Assembly (NCBI GenBank): GCA_964425605.1 | Contig: CAYRNR010000005.1 | Location: 62,001 to 126,000 of the forward strand | Length of the DNA stretch: 64,000 nt | Source of the DNA: CAYRNR01 sp964425605 | Lineage (GTDB): Bacteria > Myxococcota_A > UBA796 > UBA9615 > CAYRNR01 | Reading direction: 5' to 3' | Shown here: positions 9,522 through 16,745 of the stretch, in pieces | Layout: each line of letters opens with the position of its first letter | Position numbering within the stretch: the first letter of the stretch is position 1 | Position numbers and translations under genes: made by a program | Notes under the pieces: generated by a model | What the model saw: the letters and a program-made list of their open reading frames with translations, nothing else | What the model was told of the DNA's origin: nothing | Database searches by the model: none

Positions 9522-11681
9522 CTACCAGACGAGGCCGAAATCCAGCCACGGGCCATGTCTGAACGACAGTATCCCCGGCGAGATGATCGTCGACGAGTTG
9601 TCCGACGCCTCGTCCCGGTCCTCCGGCTGCACCGGGATCCCCACCAGCGCCATCTCCACCTGATACGCCGGCCTCACATAGAACCCCAGCCCCCGCGACG
9701 CGTACCACCGGTTCATCGACAGGAACCCCACCTTGAACACACCCCGCATGGTGAAGTTCACGCCGTTCTCCGGACTCTCCGGCGTCGGCAGCCTGTCGAA
9801 CCGCATGATCGTGAACCCGATGTCGAAGGCCGCATCCACGAAGGGCTTGTTGAAGCGGTTCTCGTACTTGCCGACATAGTCCAGCACCGACGTCCCGATC
9901 ATGAACCGCACGTTGTTGAAGTCCACGTCGCGGAAGTACGACCCTGTGTAACTGTACGACGTGCTGCCCCCGGGCCTGTACCAGGTGTGCAGGGTCGTCG
10001 GCAGCGAGTACTTCGTGAACGTGATCCCGTACTTGACGCGATACTTGTTCAGGAAGATCGCCTGGCTGTCGATGTAGTCGGTCCTCACCTCCTGCCACTC
10101 GCCCGGGGTGGCCTCCAGCGAGGCGCCCCCGAGGTCTGCAGGCAGCACAGCCCCCCGATACCGCCCCCACGTGAACTGGACCTTGACGTCGTGGCCGGGG
10201 AACGCCTTGTTGATCTTCACGTTCCCGCTGACGATGCCGGTGCTCTCCTCGATCTCCTCCAGGGCCTCGTCCATGATCGACTGGGCGTAGCTCACCGCCA
10301 GGTCTATTCCGAAGATGCGCGCCTCGAATGCCCCGGTGAACAGCAACTTGTTTGCGACAGAATATTCGTTGCGGTCGAAGCTCAGCCCAGCCGTGTACTC
10401 GGGCTTGGGCACGATGTCGATGGGGTTCCACATCGTGTACCAGCCACCGACACCGCCGAGCAGGGTGACGCCCTTGTAGCGGTCCTCCCAGCGCCCCGTG
10501 GGCAGGATGCGGTACTCCTCGAGGTGCCGTGGCGAGTCGAAGCGGTGCCAGACGCGCTCCTTCTTCAAGATGTCGTGCCAGTACGACAGCCACACGGTCC
10601 CGTCGGCGGCCACGCCGAAGAACGGGAACCAGCCTGTGTTGTGCGCCTCCTCGCGCACGACCGTGTACGGGAACCCCTGGACCTCGCCACCGTGGACCGT
10701 GGCGACCTTGAGCCCCTTGTTGAAGGAGTTCCGATAGTAGTAGTAGACCGCGTAGGCCGTGTCCCCGCGGGCACAGGCCTCCATCTGCCAGCCGCTCTCC
10801 TTGCCGTCGATGTAGCGGGTCTCCCAGTCACGCGCGTCCCGGCTCACCGCCACCTGCGTCGACGACCCCTTGGGATCGTGGAAGAAGATGTAGAAGAACC
10901 CGTCCGAGGTGACCACCGGGCGGACGTCGTACTGGGACATCCGCGCGACGGTGGTGACCTCGGGGTTCTCCCCGAAGGGCGCCAGCACGATGGCGTTCTT
11001 CTGCCGCGCGATCATGTACATCGTGCCGGCGAAGTACTGGAACATCACCGCTGGATCGCGGCGCCCGCGACCGCCGATCCACGCCAGCTTCGCGGCGAGG
11101 GACGCGCCCTTGAACGGCAGGTTCACGCCGTCGCCGTCGTAGTTGACCCGGCGCGACGTCTTCCAGTCGTCCCCCTTCTTCTCCATGCGCTCGTACGCGT
11201 AGGCGACCCGGCCCTGGGGATCCACACCGACACCCAGCGGGGTGAACCGCTTCTTGTCCGTGTTGCCCTGGCCGATCTTCTTGCGCTTGCCCCGCGAGTC
11301 CATGACCGCGAGCTTGGTGTAGGTCTGCCGGTTGTCGCCCTCGCCCGTGGACTTCGAACCGCGGTAGAGGCACACGACGTACCCGCTGTCGTTGGCGTCG
11401 CACATCACCGACGCGACCGAGAACTCGTCGTCGTCCTTCACGTGGAGGACCACCTCACCCGAATCGAGGTCGACGACCCGGTTGCGGCCCGTGACCGCGA
11501 GGACACGCTGCCCCGCCTGGAGAAGCCGTTCGACGTCGCCCGCGGGCGCGTCGACCACGGGCGGGATCGACTCGCCGAATGCGTTGCGGCCGCGCATGTC
11601 GGCCATGGGTGGTTCGTCCTGGGCAGTGGCGGGTGTGGCGAGGGCGAACAGGGTCAGGAAGATACAGGCCCAGCGTGCCAT
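9522..11681 (-). CDS. Exported beta-rich protein with probable C-terminal outer-membrane barrel
   Basis: 719 residues with a clear Sec signal peptide (cleavage near ATAQD, about residue 21) and a good ribosome site (GGGGGAG) before the ATG at 11681. Residues about 50-430 read like a beta-propeller or sensor-like domain (VLAVTGRNRVVDLDSGEVVLHV and later short beta-rich repeats). From about residue 430 to the end, alternating hydrophobic strands rich in Tyr, Phe and Gly run to a C-terminal Trp preceded by alternating hydrophobic residues (FGLVW). That is the usual BAM-recognition pattern of outer-membrane beta-barrels. No family was recognised and no catalytic motif is apparent. It is probably an outer-membrane protein with a periplasmic or surface N-terminal domain. 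Confidence 0.75.
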   Translation of the reverse strand: MARWACIFLTLFALATPATAQDEPPMADMRGRNAFGESIPPVVDAPAGDVERLLQAGQRVLAVTGRNRVVDLDSGEVVLHVKDDDEFSVASVMCDANDSGYVVCLYRGSKSTGEGDNRQTYTKLAVMDSRGKRKKIGQGNTDKKRFTPLGVGVDPQGRVAYAYERMEKKGDDWKTSRRVNYDGDGVNLPFKGASLAAKLAWIGGRGRRDPAVMFQYFAGTMYMIARQKNAIVLAPFGENPEVTTVARMSQYDVRPVVTSDGFFYIFFHDPKGSSTQVAVSRDARDWETRYIDGKESGWQMEACARGDTAYAVYYYYRNSFNKGLKVATVHGGEVQGFPYTVVREEAHNTGWFPFFGVAADGTVWLSYWHDILKKERVWHRFDSPRHLEEYRILPTGRWEDRYKGVTLLGGVGGWYTMWNPIDIVPKPEYTAGLSFDRNEYSVANKLLFTGAFEARIFGIDLAVSYAQSIMDEALEEIEESTGIVSGNVKINKAFPGHDVKVQFTWGRYRGAVLPADLGGASLEATPGEWQEVRTDYIDSQAIFLNKYRVKYGITFTKYSLPTTLHTWYRPGGSTSYSYTGSYFRDVDFNNVRFMIGTSVLDYVGKYENRFNKPFVDAAFDIGFTIMRFDRLPTPESPENGVNFTMRGVFKVGFLSMNRWYASRGLGFYVRPAYQVEMALVGIPVQPEDRDEASDNSSTIISPGILSFRHGPWLDFGLVW

Positions 11682-11758
11682 GGCGAAGCTCCCCCTTCCA
11701 ATGGTCGGACCAGTCTACTACGAGGGGGTGGGACTGCGCTGGAGCGCCAGGGAGCCGG

Positions 11759-12739
11759 TCAGGACTTCGGCACCCGGAACGGGGCGTCGATCAGCATGTT
11801 CGTCTCGCCGTCGTGCACCGCGTACTGGAATCCCTCGCGGATGGCGTACGCGCCGATCGCACCATCCACGCGCAGCGCGATGTAGGCGACCTGCAGCTCG
11901 GCCGCGGCGGGGTGCTTGCGGAGGATACGGTCGACCGCATCGGCGCAGGCGGACGTGGGGTCCATCCCGCGTCGCATGTTCTCCACGACCAGGAACGAGC
12001 CGCAGGTCTGCAGCACCTCCTCGCCCACGCCCGTGGCGCCGGCGGCCCCCACCTCGTCGTCCACGAACGAACCCGCGCCGAGGATGGGCGAGTCCCCCAC
12101 CCGCCCCGGCAGCTTCCAGGCCAGACCCGAGGTCGTGCAGGCGACGGCGAGGTGGCCGGTGACGTCCAGGCCGCACATGGCGATGGTGTCGTGGTCCTCC
12201 TCCAGCGTCGTCTCCGGCTCGGCCTTCCACTCCTCCCAGAGCTGGCGGGCGGCGTCGGTGAGCAGTTCGCGCTCGACGAACCCGTGCTGCAGCGCGAACT
12301 CGCGGGCGTCGTCACCCACGAGGAGCACGTGGCGGGTGTGGTCCATGACCTTGCGGGCGACGGAGATGGGGTTCTCGATGCGCTCGATACAGGCGACCGA
12401 GCCGCCGCGGGCGGTGGGGCCGTCCATGATGGCGGCGTCGAGCTGCACGACACCGGCGGCGTTGGGCCGGCCGCCCAGACCGACGGAGCGACACTCCGGA
12501 TCGCTCTCGGAGACGCGTACCCCCGCCTCGACGGCGTCCAGGGAGGCGCCGCCGCGGGTGAGCACGGCCATGGCGGCCTCGTTGGCGGCCACGCCGTGCT
12601 CCCAGGTGCTGATGACTCGGCGCTGGCCGGCGACCCGGACGGGGGGCGCGGTGCCCGGGGCGGCGTGGGCGAGGGCGGCGACGCCGGCTACACCGGCCGC
12701 GGCGCCGAGGCCGAGGGCCTGTCTGCGGTTGACGTTCAT
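11759..12739 (-). CDS. N4-(beta-N-acetylglucosaminyl)-L-asparaginase (glycosylasparaginase), Tat-exported
   Basis: A 326-residue Ntn-hydrolase of the asparaginase-2 family. It would hydrolyse the GlcNAc-Asn linkage of N-glycan remnants, or a related isoaspartyl or asparagine bond. The catalytic threonine that becomes the N-terminus of the beta chain after autocleavage is Thr185 in HDTIAMCGLD, the arrangement found in the Elizabethkingia (Flavobacterium) meningosepticum enzyme. The substrate-binding segment PGRVGDSPILGAG (about 211-223) and GATGVGE (about 234-240) are intact. The N-terminus NRRQALGLGAAAG is a twin-arginine signal, so the enzyme is exported folded. The start ATG overlaps the stop of the upstream repeat protein gene (ATGA), indicating translational coupling. 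All key residues are present, so it should be active. Confidence 0.92.
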   Translation of the reverse strand: MNVNRRQALGLGAAAGVAGVAALAHAAPGTAPPVRVAGQRRVISTWEHGVAANEAAMAVLTRGGASLDAVEAGVRVSESDPECRSVGLGGRPNAAGVVQLDAAIMDGPTARGGSVACIERIENPISVARKVMDHTRHVLLVGDDAREFALQHGFVERELLTDAARQLWEEWKAEPETTLEEDHDTIAMCGLDVTGHLAVACTTSGLAWKLPGRVGDSPILGAGSFVDDEVGAAGATGVGEEVLQTCGSFLVVENMRRGMDPTSACADAVDRILRKHPAAAELQVAYIALRVDGAIGAYAIREGFQYAVHDGETNMLIDAPFRVPKS

Positions 12740-14997
12740 CGGTCCTCCAGCTCGTCGAGGGCGCGGACGTCCCCCTCGGCGGCGTCGATTCCGACGCCGA
12801 AGTTGTGTTGCTCGTGGCCCGGCTCGCCGGGCAGCGGGGTCAGGTTCTGGAATCCGTCCGTGGCCACGGGATCGGGCTCCTCGCCGCGCAGGTAGACGTC
12901 GGCGCCGCCCACGTCGAGGAAGAGCCCCAGGGAGGTGCCCTCGTGGAAGTAGGGACGGGCGGGGTCGACGGAGTCGATCTGCTCCATGGCGCCGGCGACT
13001 CCGTACGCGGCGCCCTCGCCGGTGAGCTCGTAGCGATCGTCGCCCGCCAGATCCACGGCCAGGGCGCTCGATCGGCCGTTGGCGACGCCGAGGACGGCCT
13101 CGTGGCCCACGTACAGGTCGTCCCCCTCACGATCGAACATCAGCGCGTTGGTGTAGTCCCAGCCGAAGCCCAGCGCGCAGGTGCCGGTGTGCACGGCGCG
13201 GTGCTCGTCGTCGCCGGCCTCGTCGATGACGGCGCCGATGCAGAAGTGGGCACCCGAGCCGTGGGAGAAGTTGACGGACTCGTAGACGTCGTCGCCGAGG
13301 CTGTCGTAGAGCACCCCGGTGCCGAACCAGTAGCCGCAACCCTGGGAGAAGGTACCCGCGGAGTAGTGGTCCGCGCCGGAGAGGTCGAGCAGCAGGCCGA
13401 ATCCGCCCGCCCAGCTGTGGCCGTCGCCGCCGTCGCCGCGGCGGCCGAGGCCGACACCCTGGGCCGAGGTGATGTTGCGCTCCATACCGGCGTGGTAGTC
13501 GGGGCGGTAGACGTTCTCGGGCAGGACCTCCGCGGCGTACTGATCGTCTCCGCGACCGTCGGCGAGGATCCCGGCGCCGCCGGAGCCGCCGAACCCCTGG
13601 CACTCACCGTGGCACTGGTAGCGGTCCGAACCGTCGGCGTCCGCAAGCATCCCCACGCCGAAGAACGCAGCCCCCTGGGAGGAGCCGGCGGCGGTGTAAC
13701 GGTCGTCGCCCGCCTCGTCCATGAGCAGCCCGACGCCCACCTGGGCCACGCCCTGGGCGAGGGGGCCGTCCGCGCTGTAGCTGTCCTTGCCCGCCACGTC
13801 CCACAGGATCCCCACGCCGAGCACGCCGGCGCCCTGGGTGGGCAGGCCGAACGGCGCGGGCAGGTAGCGGTCGTCTCCGGCGAGGTCCACGAGCACGGAC
13901 AGGGGCAGATCGGGGTCGGCCGGGGCGCCCGCCGGCATCTCGTAGGTGTCGTCCCCGCCGAGGTCGACCACCAGCAGGCAGTCCGAGCAGGTGTGGTGGT
14001 CCTTGCCCTCGCCAGTCACCACGATCCGGCCCAGCGGCGTGGCCTGGTCGTAGGCGAGGGGCGGCCCCGGGCGCGGCCCCTGGCGCCCCTTCCAGGCGCG
14101 GAGCCGGGCTCGCAGCTCCTCGGTGGTGCGCACGGCCTTCATCGCACCGTACAGCAGGCTCTCCTGGTCCAGCTGGGCCATGACGTCGTCCACGGCCGGG
14201 TCGTACCGGAGCCCGTCGAGCTGGATCTCGCCCAGATCGAGGATGCGCCACACGGCGATGCGGTCGTCCCAGGACACCTTGCGGAAGGCCAGGTCGATCC
14301 AGCGGCGGGCCTCGGCCAGGTCGAGCACGGCCGTGGCCAGGATGCGCTGGAGTTCTGGATCGACCTCGGCGGCGGCTTCCGCCTCCTGCAGGGCCGGGCG
14401 GGGGAAGTCCGCGTCGCGGCCGAAGGTCACGTGGGTCGGTCCGACACCGCGCGCCGCGCGCAGCGCACCGATGGCCTCGGCCAGGGGAGCCTCGCCCAGG
14501 GTGCGCTCGGGCAGGTTGACCGAGTAGTCGCGGAAGCGAGACGTGATGCGGCTGACGCCCAGGTGGAACATCAGGTGGTACGCCGCGTCCGGCCGCGCGC
14601 CGTCCCCCGGCGCCAGATCGCCGGGCCACTCGTCCCCCACCGCGCCCAGGTACTCCGGGTCCAGGTAGCGCTCGGAGTACGAGGCCATGCCCGCCGCCCA
14701 GGGGTAGGTGTGCAGCGGCTCGGCCCACAGGTCCTCGAAGAAAGGCAGCGTGTAGGGCATGTCCGACGGCTGGGGAAACCGGGCGTGGTAGCCCTTCGGG
14801 TGGACCCCCAGCTCCGCCTCGACGATCTGTAGCGCCTCCAGCGCGTCGGCCAGCGGATCGGCCTTCGCCTCCGCGGGCGGATCGGTGGCCGTCGCAGGAT
14901 CGGACTGGACGCGCTCGCGCTTGGCGGCGGCGGTCCCGGCGACCGTGACGGAGGTCAGGAGGACGAGGAGGAGAACCGGGCGTGGCGTGGCTGGCAT
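12736..14997 (-). CDS. Secreted protein of tandem D-x-x-G-x-D-x-Y repeats
   Basis: 753 residues with a Sec-type signal peptide (hydrophobic core LLLVLLTSVTVAGTAAA, about residues 9-25). An N-terminal region of about 300 residues is alpha-helical looking and not recognised. It is followed, at about residues 340-700, by about twelve copies of a 26-30-residue unit. The unit consensus is hydrophobic-hydrophobic-x-D-x-x-G-D-D-x-Y, then about ten residues, then Q-G-x-x-x-x-G-x-G. Regular Gly and Asp spacing suggests a calcium-binding or amyloid-like beta-solenoid, but that is inference. No catalytic motif is visible. It is first in a two-gene unit with glycosylasparaginase. I do not recognise a named family; similar uncharacterised proteins occur in Myxococcota to my knowledge. 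Confidence 0.85.
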   Translation of the reverse strand: MPATPRPVLLLVLLTSVTVAGTAAAKRERVQSDPATATDPPAEAKADPLADALEALQIVEAELGVHPKGYHARFPQPSDMPYTLPFFEDLWAEPLHTYPWAAGMASYSERYLDPEYLGAVGDEWPGDLAPGDGARPDAAYHLMFHLGVSRITSRFRDYSVNLPERTLGEAPLAEAIGALRAARGVGPTHVTFGRDADFPRPALQEAEAAAEVDPELQRILATAVLDLAEARRWIDLAFRKVSWDDRIAVWRILDLGEIQLDGLRYDPAVDDVMAQLDQESLLYGAMKAVRTTEELRARLRAWKGRQGPRPGPPLAYDQATPLGRIVVTGEGKDHHTCSDCLLVVDLGGDDTYEMPAGAPADPDLPLSVLVDLAGDDRYLPAPFGLPTQGAGVLGVGILWDVAGKDSYSADGPLAQGVAQVGVGLLMDEAGDDRYTAAGSSQGAAFFGVGMLADADGSDRYQCHGECQGFGGSGGAGILADGRGDDQYAAEVLPENVYRPDYHAGMERNITSAQGVGLGRRGDGGDGHSWAGGFGLLLDLSGADHYSAGTFSQGCGYWFGTGVLYDSLGDDVYESVNFSHGSGAHFCIGAVIDEAGDDEHRAVHTGTCALGFGWDYTNALMFDREGDDLYVGHEAVLGVANGRSSALAVDLAGDDRYELTGEGAAYGVAGAMEQIDSVDPARPYFHEGTSLGLFLDVGGADVYLRGEEPDPVATDGFQNLTPLPGEPGHEQHNFGVGIDAAEGDVRALDELEDR
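12890..13980 (-). repeat. Protein-level tandem repeat array, D-x-x-G-x-D-x-Y units
   Basis: Within the gene ending at 12736, units such as LVDLAGDDRY, LMDEAGDDRY, LADADGSDRY, LLDLSGADHY, LYDSLGDDVY and AVDLAGDDRY recur every 26-30 residues. Each is followed by a QG-x4-GxG segment, and some units carry insertions of up to about 30 residues. The DNA copies are diverged, so the array is old rather than a recent expansion. Confidence 0.85.
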
Positions 14998-15063
14998 CTT
15001 CCCTGCGTATCACGTCCGCGAAGGCGGGGGTACCCCACCGAGCAGCTAGGGTTTCGCACCTCG

Positions 15064-15092
15064 TTGACAAGACCCGGATCGAGCGGTAGGAA
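15064..15092 (+). promoter_or_regulatory. Candidate sigma-70-type promoter of the acyl-CoA dehydrogenase/decarboxylase operon
   Basis: A perfect TTGACA at 15064-15069, a 17-base spacer and TAGGAA at 15087-15092, 50 bases upstream of the ATG at 15143. The -10 match is only moderate. It lies in the 145-base divergent gap between the repeat protein gene and this operon. Confidence 0.5.
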
Positions 15093-15142
15093 TGGCGTGC
15101 TCGGGCGCGTATGGGCGCACCCCCGCGCAACAGGAGGACCCC

Positions 15143-16297
15143 ATGGAATTCACGTTCACCGAAGACCAGATCATGATGCGGGACATGGCCAAGCGATTCG
15201 CCGACGAGGTGATCCGGCCGACCATGGAAGAGGACGAGAAGAACCATCACTTCCGCCTCGAGACCCTGCGCCAGATGGGCGAGCTGGGCTTCTTCGGTTG
15301 CGTCATCCCCGCCGAGTACGGCGGCCTCGGGCTCGACGACGGGATGCTGACCTCCATGTTGCTGACCGAGGAGATCGCTCGCGTCAGCCCCTCGTGGGGC
15401 CTGCCGTTCAACATGCAGACCCAGGGCCCGGCGCGGTCGATCCTGCGCTGGGGCACCGAGGAGCAGAAGCAGCAGTACATCCCCAAGCTCGTCAGCACCG
15501 AGTACCTGGGCGCCTTCGCCATCACCGAGCCCAACTCCGGTTCCGACGTGGCGTCGATGAAGACCACGGCCGTGGAGAAGGACGACCACTTCGTCCTCAA
15601 CGGCGCCAAGACCTGGATCTCCAACGCCCACGTGGCCGACGTGGCCCTGGTCTACGCCATGACCGAGCCCGCCCTGAAGCACAAGGGCATGACCTGCTTC
15701 CTGGTCCACCTCAAGGACACCGACGGCGTGACCACGGTGCCCATCGAGAGCAAGCTGGGCCTCCACTGCGCGCCCACCGGCGAGATCTACTTCGAGGACG
15801 CCAAGGTGCCCAAGTCCCAGGTGCTGGGCGGGGTCAACAACGGCTTCAAGGTCTGCATGACCATGCTGGACAACACCCGGCTGTCCTGCGCCTGCCGCGC
15901 CGTGGGCGTGGGCCGCGCCTGCCTCGAGGAGGCCGCCAAGTACGCCAAGGAGCGCGAGCAGTTCGGCAAGCCCATCTCCACGTACCAGCTGATCCGCGGC
16001 GACATCGCCGAGATGGTGGTCCACCACCAGGCGGCGCAGCTGCTGGTGCACAAGGCGGCCTGGGAGAAGGACCAGGATCCCAACGTGCGCAACTCCATGT
16101 CCGTGTCCATGGCCAAGTACTACGCCTCGGAGACCGCCAACGAGGCCGCGCACATGACCATGAAGATCTTCGGCTCGTTCGGCTTCTCCACCGAGTACCC
16201 GGCCGAGCGCCTGTTGCGCGACGCGCGCTCCTTCCTCGTGGTCGAGGGCACGTCCAACATCCAGAAGATCATCATCTCCGGGGGTTACCTGGGTTGA
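15143..16297 (+). CDS. Acyl-CoA dehydrogenase
   Basis: 384 residues, the usual length of the flavin-dependent family; oxidises an acyl-CoA thioester to the 2-enoyl-CoA and passes electrons to ETF. Seen: N-terminal helical domain, AFAITEPNSGSDVASMKT (FAD/substrate loop, about residues 130-147), TWISNAHVADVAL, REQFGKP, and the catalytic-base segment VVEGTSNIQ with Glu368. The start is fixed by AGGAGG five bases before the ATG at 15143. It is followed with a 1-base overlap (TGATG) by sodium-pumping decarboxylase subunits, so the enoyl product might be decarboxylated next. Non-decarboxylating glutaryl-CoA dehydrogenase feeding glutaconyl-CoA decarboxylase is the obvious model, and a Val rather than Tyr precedes Glu368. 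However, the position I align with the glutaryl-binding Arg appears to be Gly. The substrate is therefore left open. Confidence 0.9.
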   Translation: MEFTFTEDQIMMRDMAKRFADEVIRPTMEEDEKNHHFRLETLRQMGELGFFGCVIPAEYGGLGLDDGMLTSMLLTEEIARVSPSWGLPFNMQTQGPARSILRWGTEEQKQQYIPKLVSTEYLGAFAITEPNSGSDVASMKTTAVEKDDHFVLNGAKTWISNAHVADVALVYAMTEPALKHKGMTCFLVHLKDTDGVTTVPIESKLGLHCAPTGEIYFEDAKVPKSQVLGGVNNGFKVCMTMLDNTRLSCACRAVGVGRACLEEAAKYAKEREQFGKPISTYQLIRGDIAEMVVHHQAAQLLVHKAAWEKDQDPNVRNSMSVSMAKYYASETANEAAHMTMKIFGSFGFSTEYPAERLLRDARSFLVVEGTSNIQKIIISGGYLG

Positions 16298-16458
16298 TGA
16301 CGACGACCCTGGCCATCGACTGGGTGGAGGCCGCCCAGGTGAGCATCACCGGTTTCGTCGGTGTGTTCGTCACGCTCACCTTGCTCTACCTCTGCACGCT
16401 GCTGTACGGTGCCGCCGTACGGCGATTCGATGGCTCGGCTGCGAACGACGAGAAATGA
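16297..16458 (+). CDS. Small membrane subunit, OadG/gamma-like, of a sodium-pumping decarboxylase
   Basis: A 53-residue protein with one membrane helix (about residues 18-38, FVGVFVTLTLLYLCTLLYG) and a short charged tail. The ATG overlaps the stop of the dehydrogenase gene (TGATG). Sodium-translocating decarboxylases have a small gamma subunit with exactly this single-helix layout that anchors the peripheral alpha subunit to the membrane beta subunit. The call rests on size, topology and position before a biotin carrier and a beta subunit rather than on motif similarity. It lacks the long Pro/Ala-rich and His-rich tail of classical OadG. Confidence 0.65.
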   Translation: MTTTLAIDWVEAAQVSITGFVGVFVTLTLLYLCTLLYGAAVRRFDGSAANDEK

Positions 16459-16463
16459 ACCGC

Positions 16464-16480
16464 GCCCGGCCGCGAGCCGG
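16464..16480 (+). other. GC-rich hairpin between gamma-like and biotin-carrier genes
   Basis: CCCGGC, loop CGCGA, GCCGGG: a 6-bp perfect stem inside an operon. It could attenuate transcription or stabilise one segment of the mRNA to set subunit ratios. No T-run follows. Confidence 0.4.
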
Positions 16481-16499
16481 GTGACGAAGGAGTTTGACG

Positions 16500-16721
16500 A
16501 TGGCCCAGCACGAAGTGATCTTCCCCATGCCCGGCAAGGTGATCTCCGTCGAGATCAAGGCCGGCGACACCGTCGAGATGGATGACACCCTGGCCGTGTT
16601 CGAGGCGATGAAGATCGAGATGCCGCTGGCCTCCACCGCCGCGGGCAAGGTGGTGGAGATCAAGGCCGGCGCCGAGGAGATGGTCGAGGTCGACCAGGTC
16701 TTCTGCGTCATCGAGGACTGA
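16500..16721 (+). CDS. Biotin carboxyl carrier protein of decarboxylase complex
   Basis: A 73-residue single-domain biotinyl/lipoyl protein. The biotinylation site is Lys38 in the hairpin EAMKIEM; flanking FPMPGKVISVEIKAGDTVE and AAGKVVEIKAGAEEMVEVDQ are the usual beta-strands of a biotinyl domain. It is shorter than glutaconyl-CoA decarboxylase GcdC, which carries a long Ala/Pro linker; here there is no linker at all. It would carry the carboxyl group from the alpha subunit to the membrane beta subunit. AAGGAG about 10 bases before the ATG at 16500 decides that start over an in-frame TTG two codons earlier. Confidence 0.92.
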   Translation: MAQHEVIFPMPGKVISVEIKAGDTVEMDDTLAVFEAMKIEMPLASTAAGKVVEIKAGAEEMVEVDQVFCVIED

Positions 16722-16727
16722 TGTAGC

Positions 16728-16741
16728 CCTCCTCGCGGAGG
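16728..16741 (+). promoter_or_regulatory. Hairpin that sequesters the ribosome-binding site of the beta subunit
   Basis: CCTCC, loop TCGC, GGAGG. The GGAGG arm (16737-16741) is the Shine-Dalgarno sequence of the ATG at 16746, so it would be paired in the mRNA unless opened by ribosomes finishing the biotin-carrier gene, whose stop is only about 10 bases upstream. This is a simple device for translational coupling. Confidence 0.5.
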
Positions 16742-16745
16742 CGAG

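Noticed and set aside
15143..16297. Firm naming as glutaryl-CoA dehydrogenase
   Set aside because: The gene context fits, but the substrate-binding Arg seems absent in my manual alignment, so only acyl-CoA dehydrogenase is called.
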